DNA of 29,219 nt from a virus. Each line of letters begins with the position of its first letter. The stretch's first letter is position 1. The notes beneath the pieces are model-generated. The model was given only the letters and a program-made list of their open reading frames with translations, made no database searches and was not told the origin of the DNA. The DNA is taken from positions 1 to 29,219 of the IMG/VR virus record IMGVR_UViG_3300025112_000126; one strand, written 5' to 3'. This document shows positions 1-9,700 of the stretch, in pieces. A program made the position numbers and the translations under genes.

Positions 1-588
1 TCTGAACAGTTTTCTGGATGGCAGAAAATTATCGTCTCTAGTGACAAAGACTTTTTACAACTCTGTGATGAAGAAACAGTTCTTTTCCGACCTATCCAAA
101 AGAAAGTTCACAACCGCAACAACGTGGTGGAAGAATATGGCATTCACCCTAAGAATTTCGCGGCAGCGCGCGCAATAGCTGGTGACAAATCTGACAACCT
201 GAAGGGGGTCGGCGGCGCGGGTTTACCAACCATTAAAAAGCGTCTTCCTTTTCTCGTAGAAAATAAAAATTTTTCTTTAAAAGAGATTGTTGAGTATTGT
301 CGAGAGTTTAGGTCCGATGACAAAAGAAGGCCGAAATTTTACGAGGTAATAACAGCAAACGAGGAGATAATTAGATTGAACTACCGGCTTATGCAATTAT
401 ACGATCCCACCATTTCTCTTCAAGTACAGAAAAAGATTAATTATGGATTTCAGAATTTTGCTTACGACTACAATCGGACCACTTTTATTAAAATGATGAA
501 TGAGGATGGGTTTGGTGTTTTTAATTGGACAGATCTTTATGCGATCATGAATCGTATTTCGATTGACAAACCGTTCCATAACAAGTAA
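1..588 (+). CDS. 5'-3' exonuclease / flap endonuclease (5' end missing)
   Basis: The reading frame is open from base 1, so the N-terminal part lies outside the window; an internal ATG-like start near 124 is not the real start. The visible part carries two hallmarks of the 5' nuclease family (T4 RNase H, T5 exonuclease, Pol I N-terminal domain). These are SSDKDFLQL, a metal-binding acidic motif encoded at about bases 40-66, and the helix-three-turn-helix signature GDKSDNLKGVGGAGLPT encoded at about 181-231. The likely role is removing RNA primers and flaps during phage DNA replication, which fits the helicase gene that follows after 18 bases. The C-terminal half is not recognisable by eye and resembles phage rather than Pol I versions. 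The family call is secure; the exact substrate is inferred. Confidence 0.88.
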   Translation, partial: SEQFSGWQKIIVSSDKDFLQLCDEETVLFRPIQKKVHNRNNVVEEYGIHPKNFAAARAIAGDKSDNLKGVGGAGLPTIKKRLPFLVENKNFSLKEIVEYCREFRSDDKRRPKFYEVITANEEIIRLNYRLMQLYDPTISLQVQKKINYGFQNFAYDYNRTTFIKMMNEDGFGVFNWTDLYAIMNRISIDKPFHNK

Positions 589-606
589 AGTATAGAAGAG
601 GTGAGA

Positions 607-2010
607 ATGGATTTTATCAAAGAGAATGCTGACTTTTCCCGATACGGAAAAGCCTTTCAAGAGCAGTTGTGCATAGTCATTTTAGATGATCGCCCTTTTG
701 CTGATCAAATTGAAGAAGTATTGGATATTAGTTTTTTAGAATTAAGATATTTGCGCCTCTTTCTTGATCAAATCTTTGGATATAGAAAAAAATATGGGGT
801 GCACCCAAGCCGCCAAATTATGGCAACCATTTTGCGCTCTGGGATAGACGACTCCAACCAGCTAACACAACAACAAGTCCGAGAATTTTATGCTCGTGTC
901 ATGAGCGAGAAACCACAGAACGCTGAATATATTAAAGACACTTCATTGGATTTTTGTCGAAAACAAAATCTCAAATCTGCCATGATTAAATCAATTGGAT
1001 TATTGCAATCTTCTTCTTTTGATGAAATCGCAAGAGTCATAAATGATTCTTTGAAGCTCGGAGCCGATAATAATGAGGGGTATGACTGGAAAAAAGATTT
1101 TGAAGAAAGATTTAAACCCAGGTTTCGTAATCCCTTATCTACTGGCTGGCAGATTATTGATGACATCGTTAAGGGAGGCCTGGGACAGAAAGAATTAGGT
1201 GTTGTGTTGGCGCCAACCGGAGTTGGGAAGTCGATGGCCCTGGTACATCTAGGGAGTCAGGCGTTGAAAGAGGGCAAAAATGTTGTTCACTATACGTTAG
1301 AGCTACAGGACACCGTAATAGGCTCTCGCTATGACAGCTGCATTACAAAAATTCCATTGGCAAATCTTTCTTCGTTTAAAGAAAAAATTTATGAAGACAT
1401 CCAGGACATCGGAGGGGGTTTAATTATTAAAGAATATCCAACAAAATCTGCTTCAACTCAGACCTTAAAAAATCATCTGGAAAAGCTTAAAATGAAAGAT
1501 ATTCGTGTTGACATGATTATTGTTGATTATGCTGACCTTTTAAAACCAGTGACCATACAACGAGAAAAGAGAAACGAGTTGGAGTCAATTTATGAGGAGT
1601 TACGAGGCCTCGCGCAGGAACATAAATGTCCCATATGGACAGCCTCTCAGACAAATCGTTCAGGTTTGAATGCGGAGGTGGTCACCATGGAGTCCATATC
1701 GGAGGCCTTTAATAAATGCTTCGTGGCAGATTTTATTTTTTCTATTTCTCGCACCCCTGAAGATAAATTGGGGAATACGGGAAGGATATTCATAGCAAAA
1801 AATAGAAATGGGCCTGATGGAATAGTGTATCCACTATTTATGGACACTTCAAATGTGTGCATCAAGGTTTTAGAGCCGACGCACGGCGACGAGGCACCCG
1901 CACTAACCACAAAGACACAACAACAAAAATTAGCGGAGAAGTATCAAAAATTCAAAAAAAATAGGCCGCCCCTAACTTTAATAAACACGAAGGAACAGAG
2001 GGATGTATAA
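607..2010 (+). CDS. DnaB/T4 gp41-type replicative DNA helicase
   Basis: This is a superfamily 4 (RecA-fold) helicase of 467 residues. Walker A is APTGVGKS near residue 205, Walker B is MIIVDYAD near residue 305, and SQTNRSG follows as the sensor-like motif. The first ~165 residues would correspond to the N-terminal domain that binds primase or packs the hexamer, but are too diverged to assign. A GTG at 601 is an alternative start. ATG 607 is preferred because GAGG at 598-601 sits 5 bases ahead of it. The stop overlaps the ribonucleotide reductase start by 8 bases. It is expected to unwind DNA at the fork with the DnaE-type polymerase encoded downstream. No primase gene is visible in the window. 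Confidence 0.9.
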   Translation: MDFIKENADFSRYGKAFQEQLCIVILDDRPFADQIEEVLDISFLELRYLRLFLDQIFGYRKKYGVHPSRQIMATILRSGIDDSNQLTQQQVREFYARVMSEKPQNAEYIKDTSLDFCRKQNLKSAMIKSIGLLQSSSFDEIARVINDSLKLGADNNEGYDWKKDFEERFKPRFRNPLSTGWQIIDDIVKGGLGQKELGVVLAPTGVGKSMALVHLGSQALKEGKNVVHYTLELQDTVIGSRYDSCITKIPLANLSSFKEKIYEDIQDIGGGLIIKEYPTKSASTQTLKNHLEKLKMKDIRVDMIIVDYADLLKPVTIQREKRNELESIYEELRGLAQEHKCPIWTASQTNRSGLNAEVVTMESISEAFNKCFVADFIFSISRTPEDKLGNTGRIFIAKNRNGPDGIVYPLFMDTSNVCIKVLEPTHGDEAPALTTKTQQQKLAEKYQKFKKNRPPLTLINTKEQRDV

Positions 2011-4411
2011 TACTGAAGAGGTAAAAGAGGCAACGCTAGAATATTTTAATGGTGATGAGCTGGCCATGAATGTTTTCATGACCAAGTATTGCCTACGAGA
2101 CAAAGAAGGAAACTTTATAGAAAAAACTCCAGATGATATGCATCGAAGGCTTGCAAAAGAATTTGTACGTATTGAAGAAAAATTTGAGGTGAATGCGCTT
2201 TCGGAAGATGAGATACATTCATACTTTAAAAATTTTAAATATATTGTCCCACAAGGCTCGCCTATGATGGGGATTGGAAATAACTATGTTAATGTATCTT
2301 TATCCAATTGTGTTGTTATTGATAATCCTCAAGATTGTATTTCGTCTATTGTGGATGCCGGCAAAGACCTCGCTAATCTATTTAAGCGCCGGTGTGGTGT
2401 CGGTCTGGACATATCAAAACTCCGACCCGAAGACGCGTTAGTAAATAACTCTGCACGTACCACCACTGGGGCATGGTCCTTCGCTGATTTCTATTCTTAT
2501 ATTTGTAGGATGATAGGACAGAACGGCCGCCGCGGCGCATTGATGATTTCCATGGATATCCGGCACCCCGATATCGAAAAGTTTATTACAATGAAGCAGG
2601 ATCTATCAAAGGTCACCGGTGCAAACGTTTCAGTAAAAATAAACGATTCTTTCATGAAGGCTGTCGAAAATAAAGAAACCTTTACTTTACAATTTCCAGT
2701 CGATAGCGAAACACCCACCATCAGCAAGAGAATCAATGCAAAAAAACTGTGGGATAAAATAGTTGAATCAGCAACAGCAACAGCCGAGCCCGGTCTTCTG
2801 ATGTGGGACAATATCATTAACAATCTTCCGGCAGAATGCTATAAAGATGAGGGATTTCAGACACTTACAACAAATCCCTGTGGCGAGATACCATTGTCGG
2901 CTTATGATAGTTGTAGGCTTATCTCGCTGAATCTTAAACACTTGGTGCGCAATCCGTTCAGCGAGAAGGCTGTGTTTGATTTTAATAAACTTAAAGAAAT
3001 AGCCTCTGTTGGAATGCGACTGTCTGACGACCTTGTGGAATTAGAACTAGAAAAATTAGAACGCATTAAAGAGGCATGCGATACAGAAAGCGAGCGAGAA
3101 CTCTGGAGCAAACTGTACGAGGTGTGTGTGAATGGTCGACGTACTGGCCTAGGCACGCATGGTCTTGCTGACTCTGTTGCGCGCTTGGGTCTGGCGTATG
3201 ATTCCGACGAGGCCATTGAAATCATTGAAAAGATTTATGAAACGATTCGAGATACCGCCTATCTAGAGAGCGTCTATCTGGCTCAAGAGCGCGGCGCATT
3301 CCCAGTATTTGACTGGCAAAAAGAGAAAAATAATTCATATATAAAAAGGCTCCCAAAAATTCTGTCTGAAAAAATTGAGACTTTTGGACGTCGTAATATT
3401 TCTATTCTTACTAATGCTCCGACTGGGTCTGTTTCTATTATGTCCCAGACCTCTTCCGGCCTTGAACCGGTATACAGAAATAGTTATGTGCGACGTCGCA
3501 AACTATCGCACAACGAGAAAAACATAGAACCGGATCTCGTTGATGATTTGGGAGACGGGTGGCTGGAATATAAAGTATTTCATCACAATGTTCGTGAGTG
3601 TTTAGAAATGTTTAATATTGACACCCCCCCCGATTTCTTTGTAGAATCAGGCGATATTGACTGGACTAAACGTGTTAAGGTTCAAGCAGCAATACAACAC
3701 AACATTGATCATTCTATTAGTTCTACGATTAATCTCCCCAAGGGTACCGACCCGAGTGTGGTGGGGGAAATATATATGATGGGCTGGAAGCTGGGTCTTA
3801 AGGGGATAACGGTTTATGTCGATGGCTCACGCTCTGGCGTGCTGGTGGGCAAGAAAAAGGGCAAATTCCTTCACCACAAGGCGCCTAAACGTCCTCTCAA
3901 ACTAGAATGTAATATCCACCATGCCACCATCCAGGGTGAAAAATGGGTTATCATGGTTGGACTATTAGAAGGTAAACCCTATGAGGTTATGGGTGGCCTT
4001 TCTAACCTTATTGAAATTCCAAGAAGCAAACCGCAAGGGGTCCTGATCAAACATCCGCGGAAGACGATGAATTCAGTTTACGATTTGCAAATCGGAACAA
4101 ATGGCGATTTGGTAACAGTAAAGGACTTGGTAAGAGTTTTTGACAATCCAAACCATAGCGCCTTCACGAGGATGATTTCGCTTGGGCTACGGCATGGGGC
4201 AAACATTCAGTACGTTGTGGAGCAACTTCAAAAGGACCGGGACAGCGACATGTTCAGTTTTGCTAAATGTGTCGCGAGAGTCTTGAAGGGTTATATTCCC
4301 GATGGACAGAAAGCAACCGAGAGGACATGTGAACAGTGCATGACCGAGGGCTTGGTTTATATTGAGGGCTGTGTGACTTGCAAGAATTGCGGTTTTGCAA
4401 AGTGTGGATAA
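2003..4411 (+). CDS. nrdJ: Class II (adenosylcobalamin-dependent) ribonucleotide reductase
   Basis: An 802-residue protein expected to reduce ribonucleotides to deoxyribonucleotides using coenzyme B12. Visible motifs are SLSNCVV (redox Cys103), NPCGE (Cys293), the phosphate loop NAPTGSVSI near 471, and the class II signature GLKGITVYVDGSRSGVL. A TSCPD-like segment follows (KPYEVMGGLSN), and the last 27 residues carry CEQC and CKNC pairs typical of the NrdJ C-terminal tail, which re-reduces the active site. A class II enzyme needs no oxygen and no radical-generating partner, so one gene suffices. It requires host cobalamin. An eight-C run at about 3624-3631 does not break the frame. IscU follows after 24 bases. 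Confidence 0.95.
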   Translation: MYNTEEVKEATLEYFNGDELAMNVFMTKYCLRDKEGNFIEKTPDDMHRRLAKEFVRIEEKFEVNALSEDEIHSYFKNFKYIVPQGSPMMGIGNNYVNVSLSNCVVIDNPQDCISSIVDAGKDLANLFKRRCGVGLDISKLRPEDALVNNSARTTTGAWSFADFYSYICRMIGQNGRRGALMISMDIRHPDIEKFITMKQDLSKVTGANVSVKINDSFMKAVENKETFTLQFPVDSETPTISKRINAKKLWDKIVESATATAEPGLLMWDNIINNLPAECYKDEGFQTLTTNPCGEIPLSAYDSCRLISLNLKHLVRNPFSEKAVFDFNKLKEIASVGMRLSDDLVELELEKLERIKEACDTESERELWSKLYEVCVNGRRTGLGTHGLADSVARLGLAYDSDEAIEIIEKIYETIRDTAYLESVYLAQERGAFPVFDWQKEKNNSYIKRLPKILSEKIETFGRRNISILTNAPTGSVSIMSQTSSGLEPVYRNSYVRRRKLSHNEKNIEPDLVDDLGDGWLEYKVFHHNVRECLEMFNIDTPPDFFVESGDIDWTKRVKVQAAIQHNIDHSISSTINLPKGTDPSVVGEIYMMGWKLGLKGITVYVDGSRSGVLVGKKKGKFLHHKAPKRPLKLECNIHHATIQGEKWVIMVGLLEGKPYEVMGGLSNLIEIPRSKPQGVLIKHPRKTMNSVYDLQIGTNGDLVTVKDLVRVFDNPNHSAFTRMISLGLRHGANIQYVVEQLQKDRDSDMFSFAKCVARVLKGYIPDGQKATERTCEQCMTEGLVYIEGCVTCKNCGFAKCG

Positions 4412-4435
4412 TTATATACGAGAAGGATAAAATTT

Positions 4436-4810
4436 ATGGCATATTCAAAAAAAGTTTTAGATCATTTTGAAAACCCGCGCAATATGGGTTCTATGGACAA
4501 GAAAGATCCGCGCGTTGGGACGGGCATAGTGGGCGCACCAGAATGTGGAGATGTGATGAAATTGCAAATTCAAGTTGACAGCAGCGGATGTATTGCAGAT
4601 GCAAAATTTAAAGCCTTTGGGTGTGGCTCGGCAATTGCCGCGGCATCACTGGCCACTGGGTGGTTGAGGGGGAAGACCCTTGACGCGGCCATGAAAATAA
4701 AAAATACCGATATCGTAGAAGAGCTTTCGTTGCCACCCGTTAAAATCCATTGTTCGGTGTTGGCAGAAGAAGCAATAAAAGTAGCAATTAAAGATTTGGA
4801 GGAAAAATGA
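4436..4810 (+). CDS. iscU: IscU-type iron-sulfur cluster scaffold protein
   Basis: A 124-residue protein that is nearly colinear with bacterial IscU. All functional positions fall at the same residue numbers as in E. coli IscU: Cys37 and Asp39 (APECGD), Cys63 (GCGSA), His105-Cys106 (IHCS), and LPPVK at 99-103, the segment HscA recognises. It is therefore predicted to be an active scaffold on which clusters are assembled from IscS sulfur. No iscS, hscA, hscB, fdx or iscA is present nearby, so it would have to use host partners. It sits directly behind nrdJ and overlaps the next gene by ATGA. It is much closer to host IscU than most phage genes are to their homologues, suggesting fairly recent capture. 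Confidence 0.95.
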   Translation: MAYSKKVLDHFENPRNMGSMDKKDPRVGTGIVGAPECGDVMKLQIQVDSSGCIADAKFKAFGCGSAIAAASLATGWLRGKTLDAAMKIKNTDIVEELSLPPVKIHCSVLAEEAIKVAIKDLEEK

Positions 4811-5118
4811 TTTTTAAACCGCTTGGAAGAAATATAGTAATAGAGTTTTTAGAAGACGAAAAAGACCAAGATACAATATTATTACCTTCTGATTATCGAC
4901 CCGCCGAACAACCTTATGAGATTGTTCGCGTCGCGTCCGGCTGGTGTGGAAATAAGTGTGAAAAAGAGTGGGAAGAGGGATATCATATAGTTGTAGAGGC
5001 CCACATGATACGTATATTTGATCATGCAGAAGAAACCTATTACATAATTTCAGAAAATCATGTTATTGGGTATTTTGATGAGAGCCTCGACAAAAATGTT
5101 TCAAACACCAATCCTTAA
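4807..5118 (+). CDS. Divergent GroES-like co-chaperonin
   Basis: A 103-residue protein with the strand order of the GroES/gp31 fold. KPLGRNIVIE at 4-13 corresponds to the RPL-RVIVK opening strand of GroES. TILLP at 23-27 matches the hydrophobic tip of the mobile loop that docks on GroEL. YEIVRVASG at 37-45 matches the GEVLAVGNG strand, and the end (YYIISENHVIGYF) matches the closing EVLIMSESDILAIV strand. A CGNKC pair at 47-51 is unusual. A full GroEL is encoded at 17495-19069, so this is a plausible partner encoded 12 kb away. It starts inside the iscU stop (ATGA). The fold call is by eye and moderately sure; pairing with the phage GroEL is inferred. Confidence 0.62.
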   Translation: MIFKPLGRNIVIEFLEDEKDQDTILLPSDYRPAEQPYEIVRVASGWCGNKCEKEWEEGYHIVVEAHMIRIFDHAEETYYIISENHVIGYFDESLDKNVSNTNP

Positions 5119-5839
5119 AACAGATAAGCTTGTAATTGGCTATAGCCTTTCGGCCCTTCAATATGCCAAAATAAATAATGCGATGCTCCTGGTCAACGGG
5201 ACATTGAAGCCCCATGCGCTCGATAGAATGGAGGACTTGCGTAGTTGGAACGCGCTATCGTTTGAATTGGGATTTGCGTGTCTTACACCAATCCCTTCAA
5301 AGATAGAAACTATTAAAATAGAAGAGAAGATAGCCAGTGTATTTACAGAATTCTATAAGAAGATTCAAATTTCGTTTAACGAATTATATATATTTGATTT
5401 AGAATGCGTAAGTGGGCTACCGCTCCGCGAAGAGGTAACCGAATATTTAGTCTATGACTGGTTTGATATTAAACGAGGGGCCAAACAAGCATCTTGCAAA
5501 ATTTTAAGTCCTCAAAAGTTTATTAACGAATTGGTTTTTTATCCTTCCTCCCGCCGGGACGGTAATTCTGGTGATATTAAAGATTGCTACACAAAATCAT
5601 ACATTCTGGCCGCCAAAATAAACTTGTTTGAAAATTCTCAGACGGCGGCGCGCCTGGGGGCCCTCTCTATGATTAAAAAAAATGGGCTTAAAGGCCCTCC
5701 GCGGAGCATTAATGAAAAAGTACGTTATTTAAATGTTGTGCTTCAACACGCCGATCGAGACATTTACAAACACAAAAAGAAATATATTCTAAGTGAAGAT
5801 ATACCAGAACATGTTTATTGTTGTAATGTCCATGTATAA
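5096..5839 (+). CDS. Conserved phage protein of unknown function
   Basis: About 247 residues with no enzyme motif that I can name. It opens with a segment of the form LVIGYSLSALQYA followed by a hydrophobic strand and NG, somewhat like the start of a nucleotide-binding alpha/beta fold, but the glycines do not fit a Rossmann motif. The start is uncertain: ATGs at 5060, 5078 and 5096 are in frame and none has a good ribosome-binding site. ATG 5096 gives the smallest overlap (23 bases) with the co-chaperonin gene and begins just ahead of the conserved-looking segment. The stop overlaps the next gene at TAATG, so the two are probably co-translated and may act together. Confidence 0.6.
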   Translation: MFQTPILKTDKLVIGYSLSALQYAKINNAMLLVNGTLKPHALDRMEDLRSWNALSFELGFACLTPIPSKIETIKIEEKIASVFTEFYKKIQISFNELYIFDLECVSGLPLREEVTEYLVYDWFDIKRGAKQASCKILSPQKFINELVFYPSSRRDGNSGDIKDCYTKSYILAAKINLFENSQTAARLGALSMIKKNGLKGPPRSINEKVRYLNVVLQHADRDIYKHKKKYILSEDIPEHVYCCNVHV

Positions 5840-6741
5840 TGATGCAAGAAGTTCAACAAAATTCTAATTCTTATCACTTAGCTGGGATTGTCCCGGTAGC
5901 GGGATCAGAAGCAGAGTTTGGTTTTGAGTGGCCTGACTGCTTTATACCCGTTGCTCCTAATTTTAACGCAGTTGAAGCAGCCGTTTTGGAGTGCGCTCAT
6001 CTTGGGTGTGAAACCATATGGATTGTTTGCAACGACGACGTTTCTCCCCTTATTAAATACCGACTTGGCGATCACGTTCATGATATAAACAGTCTGCAGC
6101 GCGGAAGTTTTATTAGATTTTCATCGGAAAAATATTTAAGCATTCCAATTTATTATGTGCCAATCCATCCCAAACACCGGGATAAAATTGATTGTTACGC
6201 GTGGTCCATACTGCACGGAGCGAACGTAGCATATTGGCTATGCCGGAGGTTGTCGCGCTGGATGATTCCAGATCGTTATTACGTAAGCTTCCCTTTTGGT
6301 ATTTATGATCCTCACCGCGTTCAGATGTCGCGATCGCGAATAAGAAAAGAAAAAGCATTTTATTTTTCGTTTAATGGAGATACCGTTCGCGACGGTTTGC
6401 CTCTCGGATTTACTTTTGATGCTTCTGAATGGCGACGCGCGCGCAATATTATAAAGTCAAATTCTAAAACTTATTATCCCCCACAGGCAGGAGAAAAGAT
6501 GCCTTCCCGACTGCTGCCAAAAGAAGAAAGAAACGTGTCTCGAAATTATAAATTGAAAAATGTTTTCGGTGGGGCTTCTACAGAAAATGCAACTTTAGAA
6601 GAATTAGAATGGTTTTATGACTTGACAACTTGGGATGGATATTGTAAACTATTAACATCTGATCATCGTAGACAGATAGAACGACCTTCAAAGTTAGTCT
6701 TCTCCGGTGGCAGTTTAAACAAATTAGGGGAAAAAGAATGA
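5839..6741 (+). CDS. Conserved phage protein, nucleotidyltransferase-like N-terminus
   Basis: A 300-residue protein. Its N-terminal ~70 residues follow the layout of sugar-phosphate nucleotidyltransferases (GT-A fold). AGIVPVAG comes first, then P..FIPV, then a helix with AAVLECAHLGCETIWIVCNDD, in the position where these enzymes place the substrate loop and the second strand. The usual GxGxRxxP signature is absent, so catalysis is not assured. The middle section (CYAWSILHGANVA and DRYYVSFPFGIYD) also recalls that fold. It is flanked by the unknown gene upstream (TAATG overlap) and dnaE downstream (ATGA overlap). A sugar- or base-modifying role is possible but unproven. Confidence 0.6.
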   Translation: MMQEVQQNSNSYHLAGIVPVAGSEAEFGFEWPDCFIPVAPNFNAVEAAVLECAHLGCETIWIVCNDDVSPLIKYRLGDHVHDINSLQRGSFIRFSSEKYLSIPIYYVPIHPKHRDKIDCYAWSILHGANVAYWLCRRLSRWMIPDRYYVSFPFGIYDPHRVQMSRSRIRKEKAFYFSFNGDTVRDGLPLGFTFDASEWRRARNIIKSNSKTYYPPQAGEKMPSRLLPKEERNVSRNYKLKNVFGGASTENATLEELEWFYDLTTWDGYCKLLTSDHRRQIERPSKLVFSGGSLNKLGEKE

Positions 6742-9700
6742 CAGACGTGAGAGATAAAAGGCGCACTTCGGAAATTCCGTTCGTTGGCCTGCATGCACAC
6801 AGCGTAGCTGGATCGATTTTTGATGCAATTGGATATCCGCCGGAACATATGAATTTTGCATATCAGAATGGTAGCAGTGCGTTAGCGCTCACGGACCATG
6901 GAAACATGAATGGATTTGGCTACCAGCTTCTTCACTGGAAAAAGATGCAAGCTGATGGAAAAGATTTTAAAGCTATTTTTGGAGTAGAAGCTTACTTCTT
7001 GCCAAGCTTGGAAGAGTGGAGAGAGGAATATGCAAAAGCAAAAGAAGACGCAAAGCTCGCCAAGAAGCTCGCGAAAGAGGAAACTTCAGGCGCGCCGGTG
7101 GAAGATGAAGGCGAAAGTAAAAAGGCACAGGACGTCCTCAAGAGGCGCCGCCATATTATTTTGTTGGCACAAAACCAGGCCGGCTTAAATAATATTTTTA
7201 AACTGATCTCGGAGAGCTACCGAGAAGAAAATTTTTATCGTTATCCTCGCGTTGATTTTGCTATGCTCAAAAAGTATGGCGAAGGGGTGATTGCCGCATC
7301 GGCATGCCTCGGCGGCGTATACGCTGGAAACTATTGGGAGAATCGAGACAGCGGCCCGGCAGCCGTGCTTGAAGCGATGAGAGACACTACACGCCGGATG
7401 GTTGAAATCTTTGGCGACCGCTGGCATGGCGAATTGCAGTGGAATAAGATTCCGGAACAACACGAGCTAAATCAATACATTGTTCAAATGCACGAGGAAT
7501 TTGGGATTCCTCTTATATCCACAGCAGATAGCCACTACCCCAATCCCGATGCGTGGAAAGATCGCGAACTATATACTCGACTGGGCTGGCTTGGAAAAGG
7601 CGGCCTCCCCGAATACATGGACGCTGAGCTGCCCATTGATGTAGAAGACATAGGATACGAAATCTATCCCAAAAATGGCGATCAAATGTGGGAGAGCTAT
7701 AAGAAATATTCAGAGGAAACCGGCAATTCTTATGATGACGATCTTATTTTTGACACCATTGTAAAGACTCATTATATTGCGCATGAATTGATTGAGGACT
7801 TTGAACCAAACGTCACAGTGAAGCTTCCAGATTTTGTGGTACCCGAAGGAGCAACAGCCACTGGCGTTCTCACACAGCTGGCAATCGATGGGCTACGTTC
7901 ACGCAATTTACACATCAATCAAGAATATACTGATCGTTTAAAGTTAGAGATTAAGGTTATCGACGATCGCGGCTTTAGTAAATACTTTCTAACTATGAAG
8001 GCTATCGTTGATAAGGCAAATGCAGTACAGTTGACTGGCCCGGGCCGCGGCTCTGCGGCCGGGTCCTTGGCGGCCTACGTTCTAGGAATAACTCAAATTG
8101 ACCCTATAAAGCATGGCCTTCTTTTTGAGAGATTTCTTCGCAGGGACGCCACTGACTATCCAGACATTGATTATGATGTCGCGGAGCCAATGGAATTAAA
8201 AGAAATGCTCGCCAAAGAGTGGGGGAAAAACACAGTTGTTCCAATATCTAATTGGAACACTCTGCAACTGCGCTCTTTGATTAAAGATATTTCAAAGTTT
8301 TATGGAATTCCATTTCCAGAGGTCAATAAAGTTACTAGTGTGATGATTAAAGAGGCCACGCCCGAAGCGAAGCGTCGGCATGGTATCAAAGCTGGTGTTT
8401 ATTCTCCAACATGGGAAGAAGTTATGGAATTAAGTCCATCGCTGCGCGGATTTTTGATAAAATATCCAGATATTAAAACGCATGCCGAGGCTTTGGTTGG
8501 GCAGGTAAGGTCTTGCTCGCGCCATGCGGGCGGAGTTCTCATTGCAGACGAACTAGATAAGCACATGCCCTTGATCAATTCAGGTGGCGTTCGACAGGCG
8601 CCATGGGCCGAGGGGCAGAATGTACGCCACCTGGAACCACTTGGGTTCATTAAATTTGATTTGTTGGGGCTTTCAACTTTGCGTATGATTGATGGCGCCA
8701 TTCGCCATATTCTTCGGAGACATAAAGAAATAGAGAAGCCAACTTTTCAACAGGTGAAAGATTTTTATAATGACAATCTGCATCCAGATGTAATAGATTT
8801 TGATAATCAGGAAGTTTATCAAAATATTTTTCATAAGGGCAGCTGGGCTGGGATCTTTCAATTTACCGAGGAGTCTGCGCAACAGTTTTGTAAGCGCGCC
8901 CAACCAGAAAGTTTAATTGATATATCTGCCATTACTTCTATTTTTAGGCCCGGGCCGCTTGCGGCTAATGTGCATGAACAGTATGTGGCCGCTAAAAGTA
9001 ATCCCGAGGATGTTTATTATCTCAACGATGTGGTGAAAGATGTTACCGAGGAGAGTTATGGTTTTTTGATTTTTCAAGAACAAATAGCCCTTCTAGCTCA
9101 TCGACTTGGGAAAAATTTATCTCTTGATGAAGGAAATCTTTTGCGCAAGGTGCTTACAAAAAAGGGCACCGGCAAAGGCGCGAAGACAAAAGAAAAACTG
9201 CACAAGAAGTTTATTGATGGGTGTGTAGATAAGGGAGTAAATAAATTTAAAGCCGAGGACCTGTGGGATACGTTTGAATATTTTTCGGGATATGGTTTTA
9301 ATAAATCACACGCCGTTTCTTATTCTACTATCTCGTTTCAATGTGCATGGCTTCTTAATTATTATTCCTCTGAATGGATGGCCGCGTTTCTTGATAAGGA
9401 GCCCGAGTCTCGTAAAGAGAAGGCGATTAATATTGCCAAGAGCTACGGATTTAAAATTCAGAAAGCAGATCTGAACAACTCAGGCGTTGTGTGGGAAATT
9501 AGTCCCGGCGACAATATGACCCTGGTTCAGCCTTTGAGTTCAATTAAGGGGCTGGGCGATAAGGCCATTGAACAGATTCTACTGCATCGCCCCTTTGCCA
9601 CGGTTGAAGAGTTAATCTTCAATGATGAAATAGTATATTCAAAATTAAACAAAAAAGCTTTGGATGTTTTGATTCGTTCTGGAGCAATGGACAGCCTAAT

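Noticed and set aside
3624-3631. Possible frameshift at an eight-C run in nrdJ
   Set aside because: The frame stays open and motifs before and after it are in the same frame.
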